Of a DNA stretch of 39,408 nucleotides, positions 28,894-37,492 are shown one piece after another; position 1 is the first letter of the stretch, and each line of letters begins with the position of its first letter. The notes under the pieces are model-generated. The model had not been told where the DNA came from, did no database searches, and saw only the letters and a program-made list of their open reading frames with translations. The position numbers and the translations under genes were made by a program. Location: assembly GCA_016873905.1 (NCBI GenBank), contig VGVU01000001.1, positions 1 through 39,408 of the forward strand. The letters run 5' to 3'. The DNA is from Betaproteobacteria bacterium (lineage in GTDB: Bacteria > Pseudomonadota > Gammaproteobacteria > Burkholderiales > Thiobacillaceae).

Positions 28894-29271
28894 TTACTTG
28901 ATCTCGGCGGTTGCGCCCGCTTCGGTCAGCTGCTTGAGGATGTCGTCAGCCTCAGCCTTCGGACAGCCTTCCTTGACCGTCTTCGGTGCGCCGTCAACCA
29001 TGTCCTTGGCTTCCTTCAGGCCCAGGCCGGTAATGGCACGGACGACCTTAATGACGGAAACCTTGTTGGCGCCGGCGGCGGTCAGGACCACATCAAACTC
29101 GGTCTTCTCTTCAGCCGGTGCTGCAGCAGCGCCGCCTGCACCCGGAGCTGCCACGGCCATGGAGGCTGCGGAAACGCCAAACTTCTCTTCGAACGCCTTC
29201 ACCAGGTCGTTCAGATCCATCACCGTCATTGCGCCAACGGCTTCCAGGATGTCTTCTTTGCTAATTGCCAT
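28894..29271 (-). CDS. rplL: 50S ribosomal protein L7/L12
   Basis: L7/L12 (125 residues) forms the flexible stalk that recruits translation factor GTPases; it is present as dimers bound to L10. The N-terminal dimerisation domain (about residues 1-35), the Ala/Gly/Pro-rich hinge near residues 42-55 and the compact C-terminal domain with VSVIKVVRAITGLGLKEAKD are visible. It follows rplJ after 65 bases. Its high expression relative to rpoB would depend on the hairpins downstream. Confidence 0.98.
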   Translation of the reverse strand: MAISKEDILEAVGAMTVMDLNDLVKAFEEKFGVSAASMAVAAPGAGGAAAAPAEEKTEFDVVLTAAGANKVSVIKVVRAITGLGLKEAKDMVDGAPKTVKEGCPKAEADDILKQLTEAGATAEIK

Positions 29272-29336
29272 AATGGATTACTCCTAAGATTAATTCAGAT
29301 CGTATCGATGCGTTGCCAGCCAGGGAAAACCCAGGC

Positions 29337-29840
29337 TTAAGCCGCCGCACCTTCTTCTTCGCGTTTCTTGGCCAAGGCCGCCATTGCGCCGGCAAAACCG
29401 GTCAGCGGGGCCTGCATGACGCCCAGCAGCATAGCGATCAATTGCTCGCGGCCCGGGGTTGCAGCCAGGGCCTTGACGCCGTTCTGGTCGAGCGCTTTGC
29501 CCGCATAAGAACCGGCCTTCAGCACCAGCTTGTCGTTGCCCTTGGCAAAATCGTCGAGCACCTTGGCGGCGGCTACCGGATCTGCAGAGATACTGTAGAT
29601 CAGCGGGCCGACCATATCCTTGGCCAGCGGCGCAAACGGCGTATCCGCCACAGCCCGACGCACCAAGGTGTTTTTCAGCACCCGCAAGTAGACACCCGAC
29701 TCGCGGGCCTTCTGCCGCAGCGCGGTGAGATCAGGCACCTGCACGCCACGGTATTCGGCCACGACGATGGTCTGGGCGTTGGCCACTTGTGCCGACACCT
29801 CAGCCACGACGGCTTTCTTGTCATTCAGATTAAGACTCAT
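29337..29840 (-). CDS. rplJ: 50S ribosomal protein L10
   Basis: L10 (167 residues) anchors the L7/L12 stalk to 23S rRNA and, in complex with L7/L12, represses its own mRNA in many bacteria. MSLNLNDKKAVVAEVSAQV and VAEYRGVQVPDLTALRQKAR match the family. The frame is open 78 codons further upstream, but that region is the RNA leader, and the chosen ATG has GGAG 8 bases before it. The leader upstream matches the L10 leader pattern. Confidence 0.98.
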   Translation of the reverse strand: MSLNLNDKKAVVAEVSAQVANAQTIVVAEYRGVQVPDLTALRQKARESGVYLRVLKNTLVRRAVADTPFAPLAKDMVGPLIYSISADPVAAAKVLDDFAKGNDKLVLKAGSYAGKALDQNGVKALAATPGREQLIAMLLGVMQAPLTGFAGAMAALAKKREEEGAAA

Positions 29841-29869
29841 ATGTCCTTCTCCTTGTCTGTCCATAAACA

Positions 29870-29888
29870 CAACGGTGTTAAACCGTTG
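29870..29888 (-). other. Hairpin close to rplJ start
   Basis: CAACGGT pairs with ACCGTTG (7 bp, loop TTAAC) about 30 bases before the rplJ ATG on the minus strand. It may be part of the L10 leader fold or shape access to the ribosome binding site. Confidence 0.5.
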
Positions 29889-29934
29889 CACCCACGGCGA
29901 CCTGAACGCGGAAGAGATCCGGATAACCGGAACC

Positions 29935-30068
29935 TGACCTGTTCTGGGCACACCGTCTGCGCAGGCCTTGGACCCTGTGGGTCCTGTCATTAAGCCGTCC
30001 CCCAACAACGAGTTCGGCGCCTGCGGTCTTTGACGACCTACCTGCCCGACCTTGCGGTCAGACAGGCA
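29935..30068 (-). promoter_or_regulatory. L10 mRNA leader (autoregulatory site)
   Basis: On the minus strand the spacer contains GTCAAAGACCGCAGGC, CTTAAT and GCCTGCGCAGACGGTG. These are the conserved blocks I recall from the proteobacterial L10 leader, and GCAGGC pairs with GCCTGC. A GGACCC-ACA-GGGTCC hairpin lies between them. On the 5' side is CTGCC...GGCAG enclosing GACC-GCAA-GGTC, a stem capped by a GNRA tetraloop. L10-L7/L12 would bind here to lower rplJ-rplL translation. Confidence 0.8.
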
Positions 30069-30081
30069 GCCCAAAGTTCTT

Positions 30082-30777
30082 TTATTGTCCGAGGCTGGTT
30101 TGATCCACGCGGACGCCCACGCCCATCGTGCTGGACACGGACACCTTCTTCATGAAAACACCCTTGGCAGCTGCCGGCTTGGACTTGTTCAAGGCATCCA
30201 GCAGGGCAACGAGGTTTTCACGCAGGGCATCAACCTCAAAAGAGGCGCGACCGATGGTGGCGTGGATGATGCCCGACTTGTCGGTACGGTACTGAACCTG
30301 ACCCGCCTTGGCGTTCTTGACGGCCTGGGCCACATTCGGCGTAACAGTGCCCACCTTCGGGTTCGGCATCAGGCCACGCGGACCGAGCACTTGACCCAAC
30401 TGGCCAACCACCTTCATGGCGTCCGGCGTCGCGATCACGACATCAAAGTCCACACGGCCGCCCTTGATCTCGGCAGCCAGATCATCGAAACCGACGATAT
30501 CGGCACCCGCTTCTTTGGCGGCCTCGGCATTGGCGCCCTGTGCGAACACGCAGACGCGCACCGATTTACCCGTGCCACGCGGCATAACCACCGCACCCCG
30601 AACAACCTGGTCCGATTTACGCGGATCAACACCCAGATTCACGGCGACATCAATGGATTCGTTGAACTTGGCCGTTGCGGCACCCTTGACCAGACCCAGG
30701 GCCTCGTCAACGGCATAGACCTTGTTCCGATCAACCTGGCCCATCAGGCCCTGCATACGCTTGGAAATCTTTGCCAT
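30082..30777 (-). CDS. rplA: 50S ribosomal protein L1
   Basis: L1 (231 residues) forms the mobile stalk that helps release E-site tRNA and, in E. coli, represses rplK-rplA. MAKISKRMQGLMGQVD begins the protein; GPRGLMPNPKVGTVT is the RNA-binding signature. The ATG follows the rplK stop after a single base (TGA-T-ATG), a coupled arrangement. An in-frame start six codons earlier lies inside rplK and is less likely. Confidence 0.98.
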   Translation of the reverse strand: MAKISKRMQGLMGQVDRNKVYAVDEALGLVKGAATAKFNESIDVAVNLGVDPRKSDQVVRGAVVMPRGTGKSVRVCVFAQGANAEAAKEAGADIVGFDDLAAEIKGGRVDFDVVIATPDAMKVVGQLGQVLGPRGLMPNPKVGTVTPNVAQAVKNAKAGQVQYRTDKSGIIHATIGRASFEVDALRENLVALLDALNKSKPAAAKGVFMKKVSVSSTMGVGVRVDQTSLGQ

Positions 30778-30778
30778 A

Positions 30779-31210
30779 TCACACCCCCTCAACATTCAAA
30801 CCCATGCTGCGCGCGGAGCCAGCGATGGTACGCACGGCCGCATCCATGTCGGCTGCGGTGAGATCCGGGGCCTTGGCCTTGGCGATCTCCTCAAGTTGTG
30901 CGCGAGAAATGGTGCCCACCTTGTCGGTGTGCGGCTTGGGGCTGCCCTTGGTAATGCCGACCGCCTTCTTGATCAGGATGGTCGCCGGCGGCGTCTTCAT
31001 GATGAAGGTGAAGGACTTGTCAGCAAACGCCGTAATCACGACAGGAATCGGCAGACCCGGTTCCATACCCTGCGTCTTGGCGTTAAACGCCTTGCAGAAT
31101 TCCATGATGTTCAGACCGCGCTGACCCAAGGCCGGGCCAATAGGCGGCGAAGGATTAGCCTTGCCGGCCGGCACTTGCAGCTTGATATAGCCGATAATTT
31201 TCTTTGCCAT
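30779..31210 (-). CDS. rplK: 50S ribosomal protein L11
   Basis: L11 (143 residues) sits at the GTPase-associated centre and is needed for RelA activation; thiostrepton binds beside it. The proline-rich N-terminal segment PAGKANPSPPIGPALGQRG and the C-terminal RNA-binding domain with GSARSMGLNVEGV are typical. The ATG has AAAGGAG close by. A 70-base spacer after nusG contains a small hairpin that may be the L1 target. Confidence 0.98.
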   Translation of the reverse strand: MAKKIIGYIKLQVPAGKANPSPPIGPALGQRGLNIMEFCKAFNAKTQGMEPGLPIPVVITAFADKSFTFIMKTPPATILIKKAVGITKGSPKPHTDKVGTISRAQLEEIAKAKAPDLTAADMDAAVRTIAGSARSMGLNVEGV

Positions 31211-31227
31211 TTTAAACTCCTTTAAAT

Positions 31228-31258
31228 GGGTCGTTACGAGACTGGCCGTCTCTCCCCT
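31228..31258 (-). promoter_or_regulatory. Possible L1-binding structure in rplK leader
   Basis: On the minus strand GAGAC-GGCCA-GTCTC forms a 5-bp stem, and GGG before it can pair with CCC after it across an asymmetric internal loop (GA against GTAACGA). Two short helices joined by an asymmetric loop are the general form of L1 mRNA sites, and the position before rplK is right. The match is structural only. Confidence 0.35.
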
Positions 31259-31280
31259 GCACTACAAACGGGCCGAAAAA

Positions 31281-31814
31281 TCAGGTTTTCTCGACCTGCG
31301 AAAACTCCAGCTCCACGGGCGTCGCACGACCAAAGATGGTCACGGCCACACGCAGCTTGTTCTTTTCATAATTCACTTCTTCCACCGTCCCGCTAAAGTC
31401 TGCGAACGGTCCTTCGATCACGCGCACCACCTCGCCGTGCTCGTAGGCAATCTTGTGGCGCGGTTTTTCAACACCCGCCTGCATCTGGCCCAGAATGGCA
31501 TCAACCTCTTTCTGGCTGATCGGGGCCGGCTTGGTCGGGGTCCCGCCAATAAATCCACTGACCTTGGGCGTGCTCTTGACGATGTGCCAGCTGGCATCAT
31601 CCATCTCCATTTGCACCAACACATATCCCGGGAAGAACTTGCGCTCGGTCACCCGCTTCTGGCCAGCCTTCATCTCAACGACTTCTTCGACCGGAACCAG
31701 GATCTCACCAAATTTATTTTCCATTTCGGCGTTTGCGATCCGCTCCTTCAGAGCGCGCATGACGCTCTTCTCAAAGCCCGAGTAGGCATGCACCACATAC
31801 CACTGCATCGACAT
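31281..31814 (-). CDS. nusG: Transcription termination/antitermination factor NusG
   Basis: NusG (177 residues) binds RNA polymerase through its N-terminal domain and, through its C-terminal KOW domain, Rho or S10, so coupling transcription to translation. WYVVHAYSGFEKSVMRALKE and the hinge-KOW segment GPFADFSGTVEEVN are clear. The first ATG overlaps the secE stop by one base; a second ATG two codons later is also possible. The secE-nusG-rplK order is standard. Confidence 0.98.
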   Translation of the reverse strand: MSMQWYVVHAYSGFEKSVMRALKERIANAEMENKFGEILVPVEEVVEMKAGQKRVTERKFFPGYVLVQMEMDDASWHIVKSTPKVSGFIGGTPTKPAPISQKEVDAILGQMQAGVEKPRHKIAYEHGEVVRVIEGPFADFSGTVEEVNYEKNKLRVAVTIFGRATPVELEFSQVEKT

Positions 31815-32164
31815 CAGGAGACCCTACCCATCAAATTCTGAATCAGCCAGCCCAGCAGACTATCCACGAGCCACAAAAACAGCGCCATAACCACGGCAAA
31901 CAACAAGACAACGCCCGTCATTTGCAAGGTCTCGCGCCGAGTCGGCCAAACCACCTTGCGCGCCTCGACGATGGACTCCTGACCCAGGGCAAACATCTGC
32001 TGGCCCGGTGCCGTCATCCTGACGACAACCAAGGCCAAGCCTACCCCGGCCAGAACAGAAAGGACCCGCAACACCATGGCCACCTGGTCGCCCAAAAGGT
32101 AAAAGCCGGCAAGACCGGCTACTACCAACAACCCTGCCAAAAGCAGTTTGAGTTTATCTGTCAT
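31814..32164 (-). CDS. secE: Preprotein translocase subunit SecE
   Basis: SecE (116 residues) clamps the SecY channel in the inner membrane. Three membrane segments can be seen at about residues 7-26, 30-49 and 84-108, the three-helix form of Proteobacteria. The conserved amphipathic stretch EARKVVWPTRRETLQ lies at 67-81. I chose the ATG just after AAGAAAG; the open frame runs 22 codons further back towards the tRNA-Trp gene but that extension is not SecE-like. It is probably co-transcribed with tRNA-Trp and nusG. Confidence 0.95.
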   Translation of the reverse strand: MTDKLKLLLAGLLVVAGLAGFYLLGDQVAMVLRVLSVLAGVGLALVVVRMTAPGQQMFALGQESIVEARKVVWPTRRETLQMTGVVLLFAVVMALFLWLVDSLLGWLIQNLMGRVS

Positions 32165-32219
32165 ATCTTTCTTAACTGCTGCACAGCTTGCAACTTCATC
32201 GCAATCCTGCAACTTTATG

Positions 32220-32295
32220 TGGCAGGCCAAGAGGGCCTCGAACCCCCAACCTTCGGTTTTGGAGACCGACGCTCTGCCAATTGAGCTATTGGCCT
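32220..32295 (-). tRNA. tRNA-Trp (anticodon CCA)
   Basis: A complete cloverleaf can be drawn: acceptor AGGCCAA/TTGGCCT, anticodon stem CGGT/ACCG around CTCCAAA with anticodon CCA, T-arm GGGGGTTCGAGGCCC, discriminator G and an encoded 3' CCA. The tuf - tRNA-Trp - secE order is common in Beta- and Gammaproteobacteria. Confidence 0.98.
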
Positions 32296-32317
32296 TTCAT
32301 TCCTAAAAGGCAGCAAA

Positions 32318-32341
32318 GGCCGGGAGCTTTAGCCCCCGGCC
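32318..32341 (-). terminator. Hairpin between tuf (second copy) and tRNA-Trp
   Basis: GGCCGGGGGC pairs with GCTCCCGGCC (10 bp with one G-U) around TAAA, then the minus strand reads TTTGCTGCCTTTTAGG. It could end part of the tRNA-tuf transcripts or serve as a processing signal ahead of tRNA-Trp. The T run is interrupted. Confidence 0.6.
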
Positions 32342-32356
32342 CGCGCCGCCCATCAA

Positions 32357-33548
<1,192 letters not shown>

Positions 33549-33606
33549 TCTATACCCCTAACTAAAAAGGATCGGCAACAACATCACTCAAAAACACAAC
33601 ACCAAC

Positions 33607-33681
<75 letters not shown>

Positions 33682-33732
33682 GAAACTCTTGGTTCCGCAG
33701 AACTCCCTCAACCTTCAACCAACTTAACCCAC

Positions 33733-33806
33733 TGGAGCGGGTAGCGGGAATCGAACCCGCGTCATTAGCTTGGAAGGCTAAGGTTCTACCATTGAACTAC
33801 ACCCGC
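33733..33806 (-). tRNA. tRNA-Gly (anticodon TCC)
   Basis: Acceptor GCGGGTG paired with TACCCGC, allowing one G-U pair, anticodon stem TTAGC/GCTAA around CTTCCAA with anticodon TCC, T-arm GCGGGTTCGATTCCCGC, discriminator T and encoded CCA. It lies in the tRNA-tuf transcript. Confidence 0.98.
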
Positions 33807-33905
33807 TTTTTGTCTCACGAAACGCGTCTCAACCACTGGCCAACACCGTCAGCCAATAACCCTCAGGTCGGCTACCAACTTACGACACCAAACCCTTACG
33901 AAATC

Positions 33906-33990
33906 TGGTGGTGGGGGAAGGATTCGAACCTTCGAAGGCAGAGCCGTCAGATTTACAGTCTGATCCCTTTGACCGCTCGGGAACCCCACC
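33906..33990 (-). tRNA. tRNA-Tyr (anticodon GTA)
   Basis: This 85-base class II tRNA has acceptor GGTGGGG/CCCCACC, anticodon stem TCAGA/TCTGA around CTGTAAA with anticodon GTA, a long variable arm (CGGCTCTGCCTTCG region), T-arm GAAGGTTCGAATCCTTC, discriminator A and encoded CCA. It is first in its transcript, 13 bases after the -10 element. Confidence 0.98.
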
Positions 33991-34003
33991 GGGAAAGCGC
34001 GTG

Positions 34004-34032
34004 ATTATCCCGACCCGGGATGCGCTTGTCAA
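34004..34032 (-). promoter_or_regulatory. Candidate promoter of the tRNA-tuf operon
   Basis: A perfect -35 TTGACA, a 17-base spacer and -10 GATAAT lie on the minus strand. The -35 begins one base after the ychF stop codon. The -10 is followed by CACGCGC, a GC-rich discriminator of the kind found at promoters under stringent control. The predicted start is about 8 bases before tRNA-Tyr. Confidence 0.85.
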
Positions 34033-35124
34033 TCACACATTGAAAAGGAAGTTCATGACATCGCCATCACGAACCACATACTCCTTACCCTCCGAGCGCA
34101 TCTTGCCCGCCTCTTTCGCACCCTGCTCGCCCTTGCAGGCCACAAAATCGTCAAAGCCTATCGTCTGGGCGCGAATAAATCCCCGTTCAAAGTCGGTATG
34201 GATCACCCCCGCCGCCTGCGGAGCCGTATCGCCCTTGTGAATTGTCCAGGCCCTCACCTCTTTAACTCCCGCGGTGAAATAGGTTTGCAGACCCAACAAG
34301 TCATAGCCCGCCCGGATCAGGCGATCCAGACCCGGCTCAGCCTGCCCCATTTCGGCCAGAAACTCCTGTCGATCGGCCTCATCCAGAACGGCGATCTCGG
34401 CCTCAATGGCCGCACACAAGGCCACAACCGGGGCCCCCTCCGCGGCCGCATAGGCGCGCAGAGCATCGAGGTGCGGGTTGTTCTCAAACCCGTCCTCAGC
34501 CACATTGGCGACATACATCGCCGGCTTGATCGTCATCAGACACAGCGGCGCAAGCAAGGCCTTCGCCTCCTCATCCAGCCCCAGACTGCGTACGGGTTTC
34601 GCCTCATTGAGGTGCGGCAACAGCCGCTCATACAGCGCCACCAGTTTTTGCGCCTCCTTGTCCCCCGAACGGGCCTTTTTCTGGTCGCGCGCCAGCGCCT
34701 TTTCCACTGTGCCCAGGTCAGCCAGCGCCAGTTCAGTGCCAATGACCTCGATATCCTCAAGCGGATTCACCCGCCCAGACACATGCACCACATTTTCGTC
34801 CTCGAAGCAGCGCACCACATTGACGATGGCGTCCGTTTCGCGGATGTTGGCCAGAAACTGGTTGCCCAGGCCCTCCCCTTTCGAGGCCCCAGCAACCAGG
34901 CCGGCGATATCGACAAACTCCACGAAGGCCGGGACGAGGCGCTGCGGCCGCACAATCTCCGACAGGGCGGCCAGGCGCGGATCCGGCACCTCGACCACGC
35001 CCACATTCGGCTCAATGGTGCAAAACGGATAATTCTCTGCCGCAATCCCCGCACGGGTCAGGGCATTGAACAGGGTGGACTTACCCACATTAGGCAAACC
35101 AACGATGCCACACTTGAGACTCAT
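34033..35124 (-). CDS. ychF: Redox-regulated ATPase YchF (Obg family)
   Basis: YchF (363 residues) is a ribosome-associated P-loop NTPase related to Obg but preferring ATP. The P-loop GLPNVGKS is at residues 9-16, and ENVVHV and DIAGLVAGASKGEGLG (G3 region) follow. The NKxD motif of GTPases is replaced by NVAE near residue 200, as expected for ATP use. A TGS domain forms the C-terminus (YFTAGVKEVRAWTIHKG onwards). It follows pth by 18 bases, a very common pairing. It has been linked to leaderless-mRNA translation and stress response in E. coli. Confidence 0.97.
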   Translation of the reverse strand: MSLKCGIVGLPNVGKSTLFNALTRAGIAAENYPFCTIEPNVGVVEVPDPRLAALSEIVRPQRLVPAFVEFVDIAGLVAGASKGEGLGNQFLANIRETDAIVNVVRCFEDENVVHVSGRVNPLEDIEVIGTELALADLGTVEKALARDQKKARSGDKEAQKLVALYERLLPHLNEAKPVRSLGLDEEAKALLAPLCLMTIKPAMYVANVAEDGFENNPHLDALRAYAAAEGAPVVALCAAIEAEIAVLDEADRQEFLAEMGQAEPGLDRLIRAGYDLLGLQTYFTAGVKEVRAWTIHKGDTAPQAAGVIHTDFERGFIRAQTIGFDDFVACKGEQGAKEAGKMRSEGKEYVVRDGDVMNFLFNV

Positions 35125-35142
35125 CTTTATTCCTTCAATTCT

Positions 35143-35751
35143 TTACTGGGGTTGTGTTGTCTGGGTTGCGGGTGCCGGGTTTCGTTCATTTGCCACCTTC
35201 GTAGCCTCTGCCCATTGCCCGGCCGCCACCTTCGGCCACAGGCCAAGCGCTCGATCCAGGGCCTGAGCGATCGCCTCGCGCTCTTCGCGCCGGGGCGGCT
35301 TGAGGACATAGTGAGCCACCTCATTGCGATCACCGGGATGGCCAATGCCCACCCGCAGGCGCCAATAATCCTGAGTCCCCAGATGCGCCGTGATGTCCTT
35401 CAGGCCGTTGTGCCCCCCCAGCCCACCACCAAATTTGAGGCGCAACTGACCTGGAGGGATGTCTAACTCGTCATGCACGACCAACAGTTCGGCGGGTTCG
35501 ATGCGATAAAACCGCATCAGGGCCGCGACCGACTGTCCAGACCGGTTCATAAAAGTCTGCGGCGTCAGCAACCAGACCCCTGCCGAGCGGGCCTGTCCCG
35601 CCAAGCCATGGAAACGCGCCTCTCGCACCAAATTCACGCCCAGCGTATCGGCCAGACGCGCACAAAACCAAAACCCGGCGTTGTGCCGGGTTTCGGAATA
35701 TTCGGCCCCGGGATTCCCGAGGCCGACCACAAGTTTTGGCGGCAAAGGCAT
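35143..35751 (-). CDS. pth: Peptidyl-tRNA hydrolase
   Basis: Pth (202 residues) frees tRNAs from peptidyl-tRNA dropped by stalled ribosomes. Active-site residues are all visible: Asn13 (GLGNPG), His23 (TRHNAGF), Asn69 (TFMNRSG), Asp94 (HDELD) and Asn115 (GGHNGLKD). The C-terminus has a short Pro/Thr/Gln-rich extension. It sits between rplY and ychF, a widespread arrangement that groups translation quality control. Confidence 0.97.
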   Translation of the reverse strand: MPLPPKLVVGLGNPGAEYSETRHNAGFWFCARLADTLGVNLVREARFHGLAGQARSAGVWLLTPQTFMNRSGQSVAALMRFYRIEPAELLVVHDELDIPPGQLRLKFGGGLGGHNGLKDITAHLGTQDYWRLRVGIGHPGDRNEVAHYVLKPPRREEREAIAQALDRALGLWPKVAAGQWAEATKVANERNPAPATQTTQPQ

Positions 35752-35781
35752 GAGCTCGAGCCTTGCTCAAACCTGCAGCGA

Positions 35782-36384
35782 TCAGGCCGCCGGAGCGGCC
35801 TCTTCCGCAGCGCCGCCCTTCGGCGCCACCACGCTGGCCACCACCGGATCGGTTCCGGCATGCAGAGCAGCAAACTCAACGCCGGCCGGGACCACGACTT
35901 GCGACAAATGGATGGAGGCACCCACGGTCAGCTGGCCCATATCGACGGTAATGAATTCCGGCAAATCCGCCGGCAGACACAGAACCTCGGCCTCAGTCAT
36001 GGCGTGGCTGGCAATACCATGGCTCAGCTTGACGCCCGGACAGGTCTCGGCATTGACGAAGTGCAGCGGCACCTTGATGTGCACCTTGTGAGTCGGATCG
36101 ACGCGCTGAAAGTCCACATGCAACACCTGGGTGCGCACCGGGTGAACCTGCACATCACGCAGCAGAACCGGCTCGTCCTTGCCATCCAGCTTGAGCGTCA
36201 GCACGGACGAATGGAAGGCCTCATGACGCAGCCCCAGCAACAGATCCTTGTGATCCATTTCGATGGCAACAGCCGCCTGGCCTTCACCATAAACGATCCC
36301 CGGAACCAGACCGGCGCCACGCAGGCGGCGGCTCGCACTCGTGCCCTGCAGGTTGCGCGTTTTAGCAATAACATCAAATTTCAT
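35782..36384 (-). CDS. rplY: 50S ribosomal protein L25 (long Ctc form)
   Basis: This 200-residue L25 has the N-terminal 5S rRNA-binding domain (about residues 1-92, with ASRRLRGAGLVPGIVYG) and the C-terminal TL5/Ctc domain; E. coli L25 has only the first. It ends with an Ala/Glu-rich tail. It forms part of the central protuberance, and Ctc-type forms are linked with general stress in Bacillus. It has GGAG upstream of its ATG and lies downstream of a terminator-like hairpin after prs. Confidence 0.96.
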   Translation of the reverse strand: MKFDVIAKTRNLQGTSASRRLRGAGLVPGIVYGEGQAAVAIEMDHKDLLLGLRHEAFHSSVLTLKLDGKDEPVLLRDVQVHPVRTQVLHVDFQRVDPTHKVHIKVPLHFVNAETCPGVKLSHGIASHAMTEAEVLCLPADLPEFITVDMGQLTVGASIHLSQVVVPAGVEFAALHAGTDPVVASVVAPKGGAAEEAAPAA

Positions 36385-36427
36385 TTTTCACTCCAACAAC
36401 ATTGAAAGCCCCCCGCGACCAGGGGAC

Positions 36428-36447
36428 AAAAACCGCCAGAGGCGGGG
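36428..36447 (-). terminator. Terminator-like hairpin between prs and rplY
   Basis: CCGCC-TCT-GGCGG (5 bp) is flanked by AACC and followed on the minus strand by five T, as in an intrinsic terminator. A second stem CCCC/GGGG follows before the rplY binding site. It may reduce read-through from prs into rplY. Confidence 0.65.
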
Positions 36448-36484
36448 TTATCGTTTATTCAACTGTTTCCCGAAAAGCCAGGGC

Positions 36485-37438
36485 TTACTCGACAAACAGC
36501 GAACTCACAGAATCTTCCTTGTTGATGCGACGGATCGTTTCCGCCATCAACTCGGCCGAGGGCAACACGCGAATCCGCTCGCATTGGCGTGCCTCAGGCC
36601 GCAGCGGAATGGTATCGGTCACCACCAGCTCGTCGAGCGCCGAACGCGACACCCGCTCCACCGCGCTGCCAGACAACACCCCATGGGTGCAATAGGCCAC
36701 CACGCGCTGAGCGCCGTGCTCCTTCAACGCTGCGGCGGCTTCGCACAGCGTGTTTGCCGTATCAACCAGGTCGTCCATGATCACGCAGGTCCGACCCCGA
36801 ACATCGCCGATGATGTGCATCACCTTGGCCACATTCGGCTTGGGGCGACGCTTGTCGATAATTGCCAGATCCGCATTGTTGAGCAGTTTGGCCGTGGCCC
36901 GCGCCCGTACCACGCCCCCCACATCGGGCGAGACCACGATCAGGTTCTCGTAGTTCTTGGCCCGGATATCGTTCAGCAGAATGGGGGTCGAGTAGACATT
37001 GTCCACCGGAATATCAAAGAAACCCTGAATCTGGTCCGAGTGCAGGTCCATGGTCAGAACACGGTTCACGCCCACGCCGGTCAGCATGTCGGCGACGACC
37101 CGAGCGGCGATGGGCACCCGCGCGCTACGCACGCGACGATCCTGGCGCGCATAGCCAAAATACGGCATCGCTGCGGTAATGCGACCGGCCGAGGCACGCC
37201 GCAAGGCATCGGCCAACAGCATGATTTCCATCAGGTTGTCATTGGTCGGCGCACAAGTGGACTGCAGGATGAACACATCCTTGCCGCGCACATTGTCATG
37301 CACCTCAACCATCACCTCCCCATCGGAGAAGCGGCCGACGGAGGCGCGACCGAGCGGAATACCCAACTGGCGAACGATCTGCTCTGCCAGTTCCGGACTT
37401 CCGTTCCCCGTAAACACCATCAGGCTATCAAAGGCCAC
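36485..37438 (-). CDS. prs: Ribose-phosphate pyrophosphokinase (PRPP synthase)
   Basis: Prs (317 residues) makes PRPP from ribose 5-phosphate and ATP for nucleotide, histidine, tryptophan and NAD synthesis. MVFTGNGSPELAEQ, YARQDRR at 96-102, DLHSDQIQGFFDIPVDN at 131-147, VVSPDVGGVVRARA at 168-181 and the PRPP loop DDLVDTANT at 222-230 identify a class I enzyme. Asn229 stands where E. coli has glycine. The start is GTG with GGAGAG 5 bases upstream; the frame is open further back but lies in the terminator hairpin. Downstream of tRNA-Gln and followed by rplY, a typical betaproteobacterial order. Confidence 0.96.
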   Translation of the reverse strand: MAFDSLMVFTGNGSPELAEQIVRQLGIPLGRASVGRFSDGEVMVEVHDNVRGKDVFILQSTCAPTNDNLMEIMLLADALRRASAGRITAAMPYFGYARQDRRVRSARVPIAARVVADMLTGVGVNRVLTMDLHSDQIQGFFDIPVDNVYSTPILLNDIRAKNYENLIVVSPDVGGVVRARATAKLLNNADLAIIDKRRPKPNVAKVMHIIGDVRGRTCVIMDDLVDTANTLCEAAAALKEHGAQRVVAYCTHGVLSGSAVERVSRSALDELVVTDTIPLRPEARQCERIRVLPSAELMAETIRRINKEDSVSSLFVE

Positions 37439-37456
37439 CGCAACTCTCCGTAGAGG

Positions 37457-37492
37457 AAAAACAAAAAGCGTGTAGCCCAAACACTACACGCT
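37457..37492 (-). terminator. Strong intrinsic terminator between tRNA-Gln and prs
   Basis: A perfect 9-bp stem (AGCGTGTAG/CTACACGCT, 8-base loop) is followed on the minus strand by TTTTTGTTTTT. It lies right after tRNA-Gln and ends only about 20 bases before the prs GTG, so it must be part of the prs leader or mark the end of the ispE-tRNA-Gln transcript. Confidence 0.9.

Noticed and set aside
29841..30074. N-terminal extension of 78 codons for L10.
   Set aside because: It lies in the structured L10 leader, has no L10 similarity, and the internal ATG has a good ribosome binding site.
32165..32219. Separate promoter for secE-nusG.
   Set aside because: No -35/-10 pair with acceptable spacing was found between tRNA-Trp and secE; co-transcription with the tRNA is simpler.
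32165..32230. N-terminal extension of 22 codons for SecE.
   Set aside because: It runs into the tRNA-Trp gene and does not resemble SecE.
37439..37480. N-terminal extension of 14 codons for Prs.
   Set aside because: It would be encoded by the terminator hairpin and its T run; the GTG at 37438 has GGAGAG and gives the normal family length.
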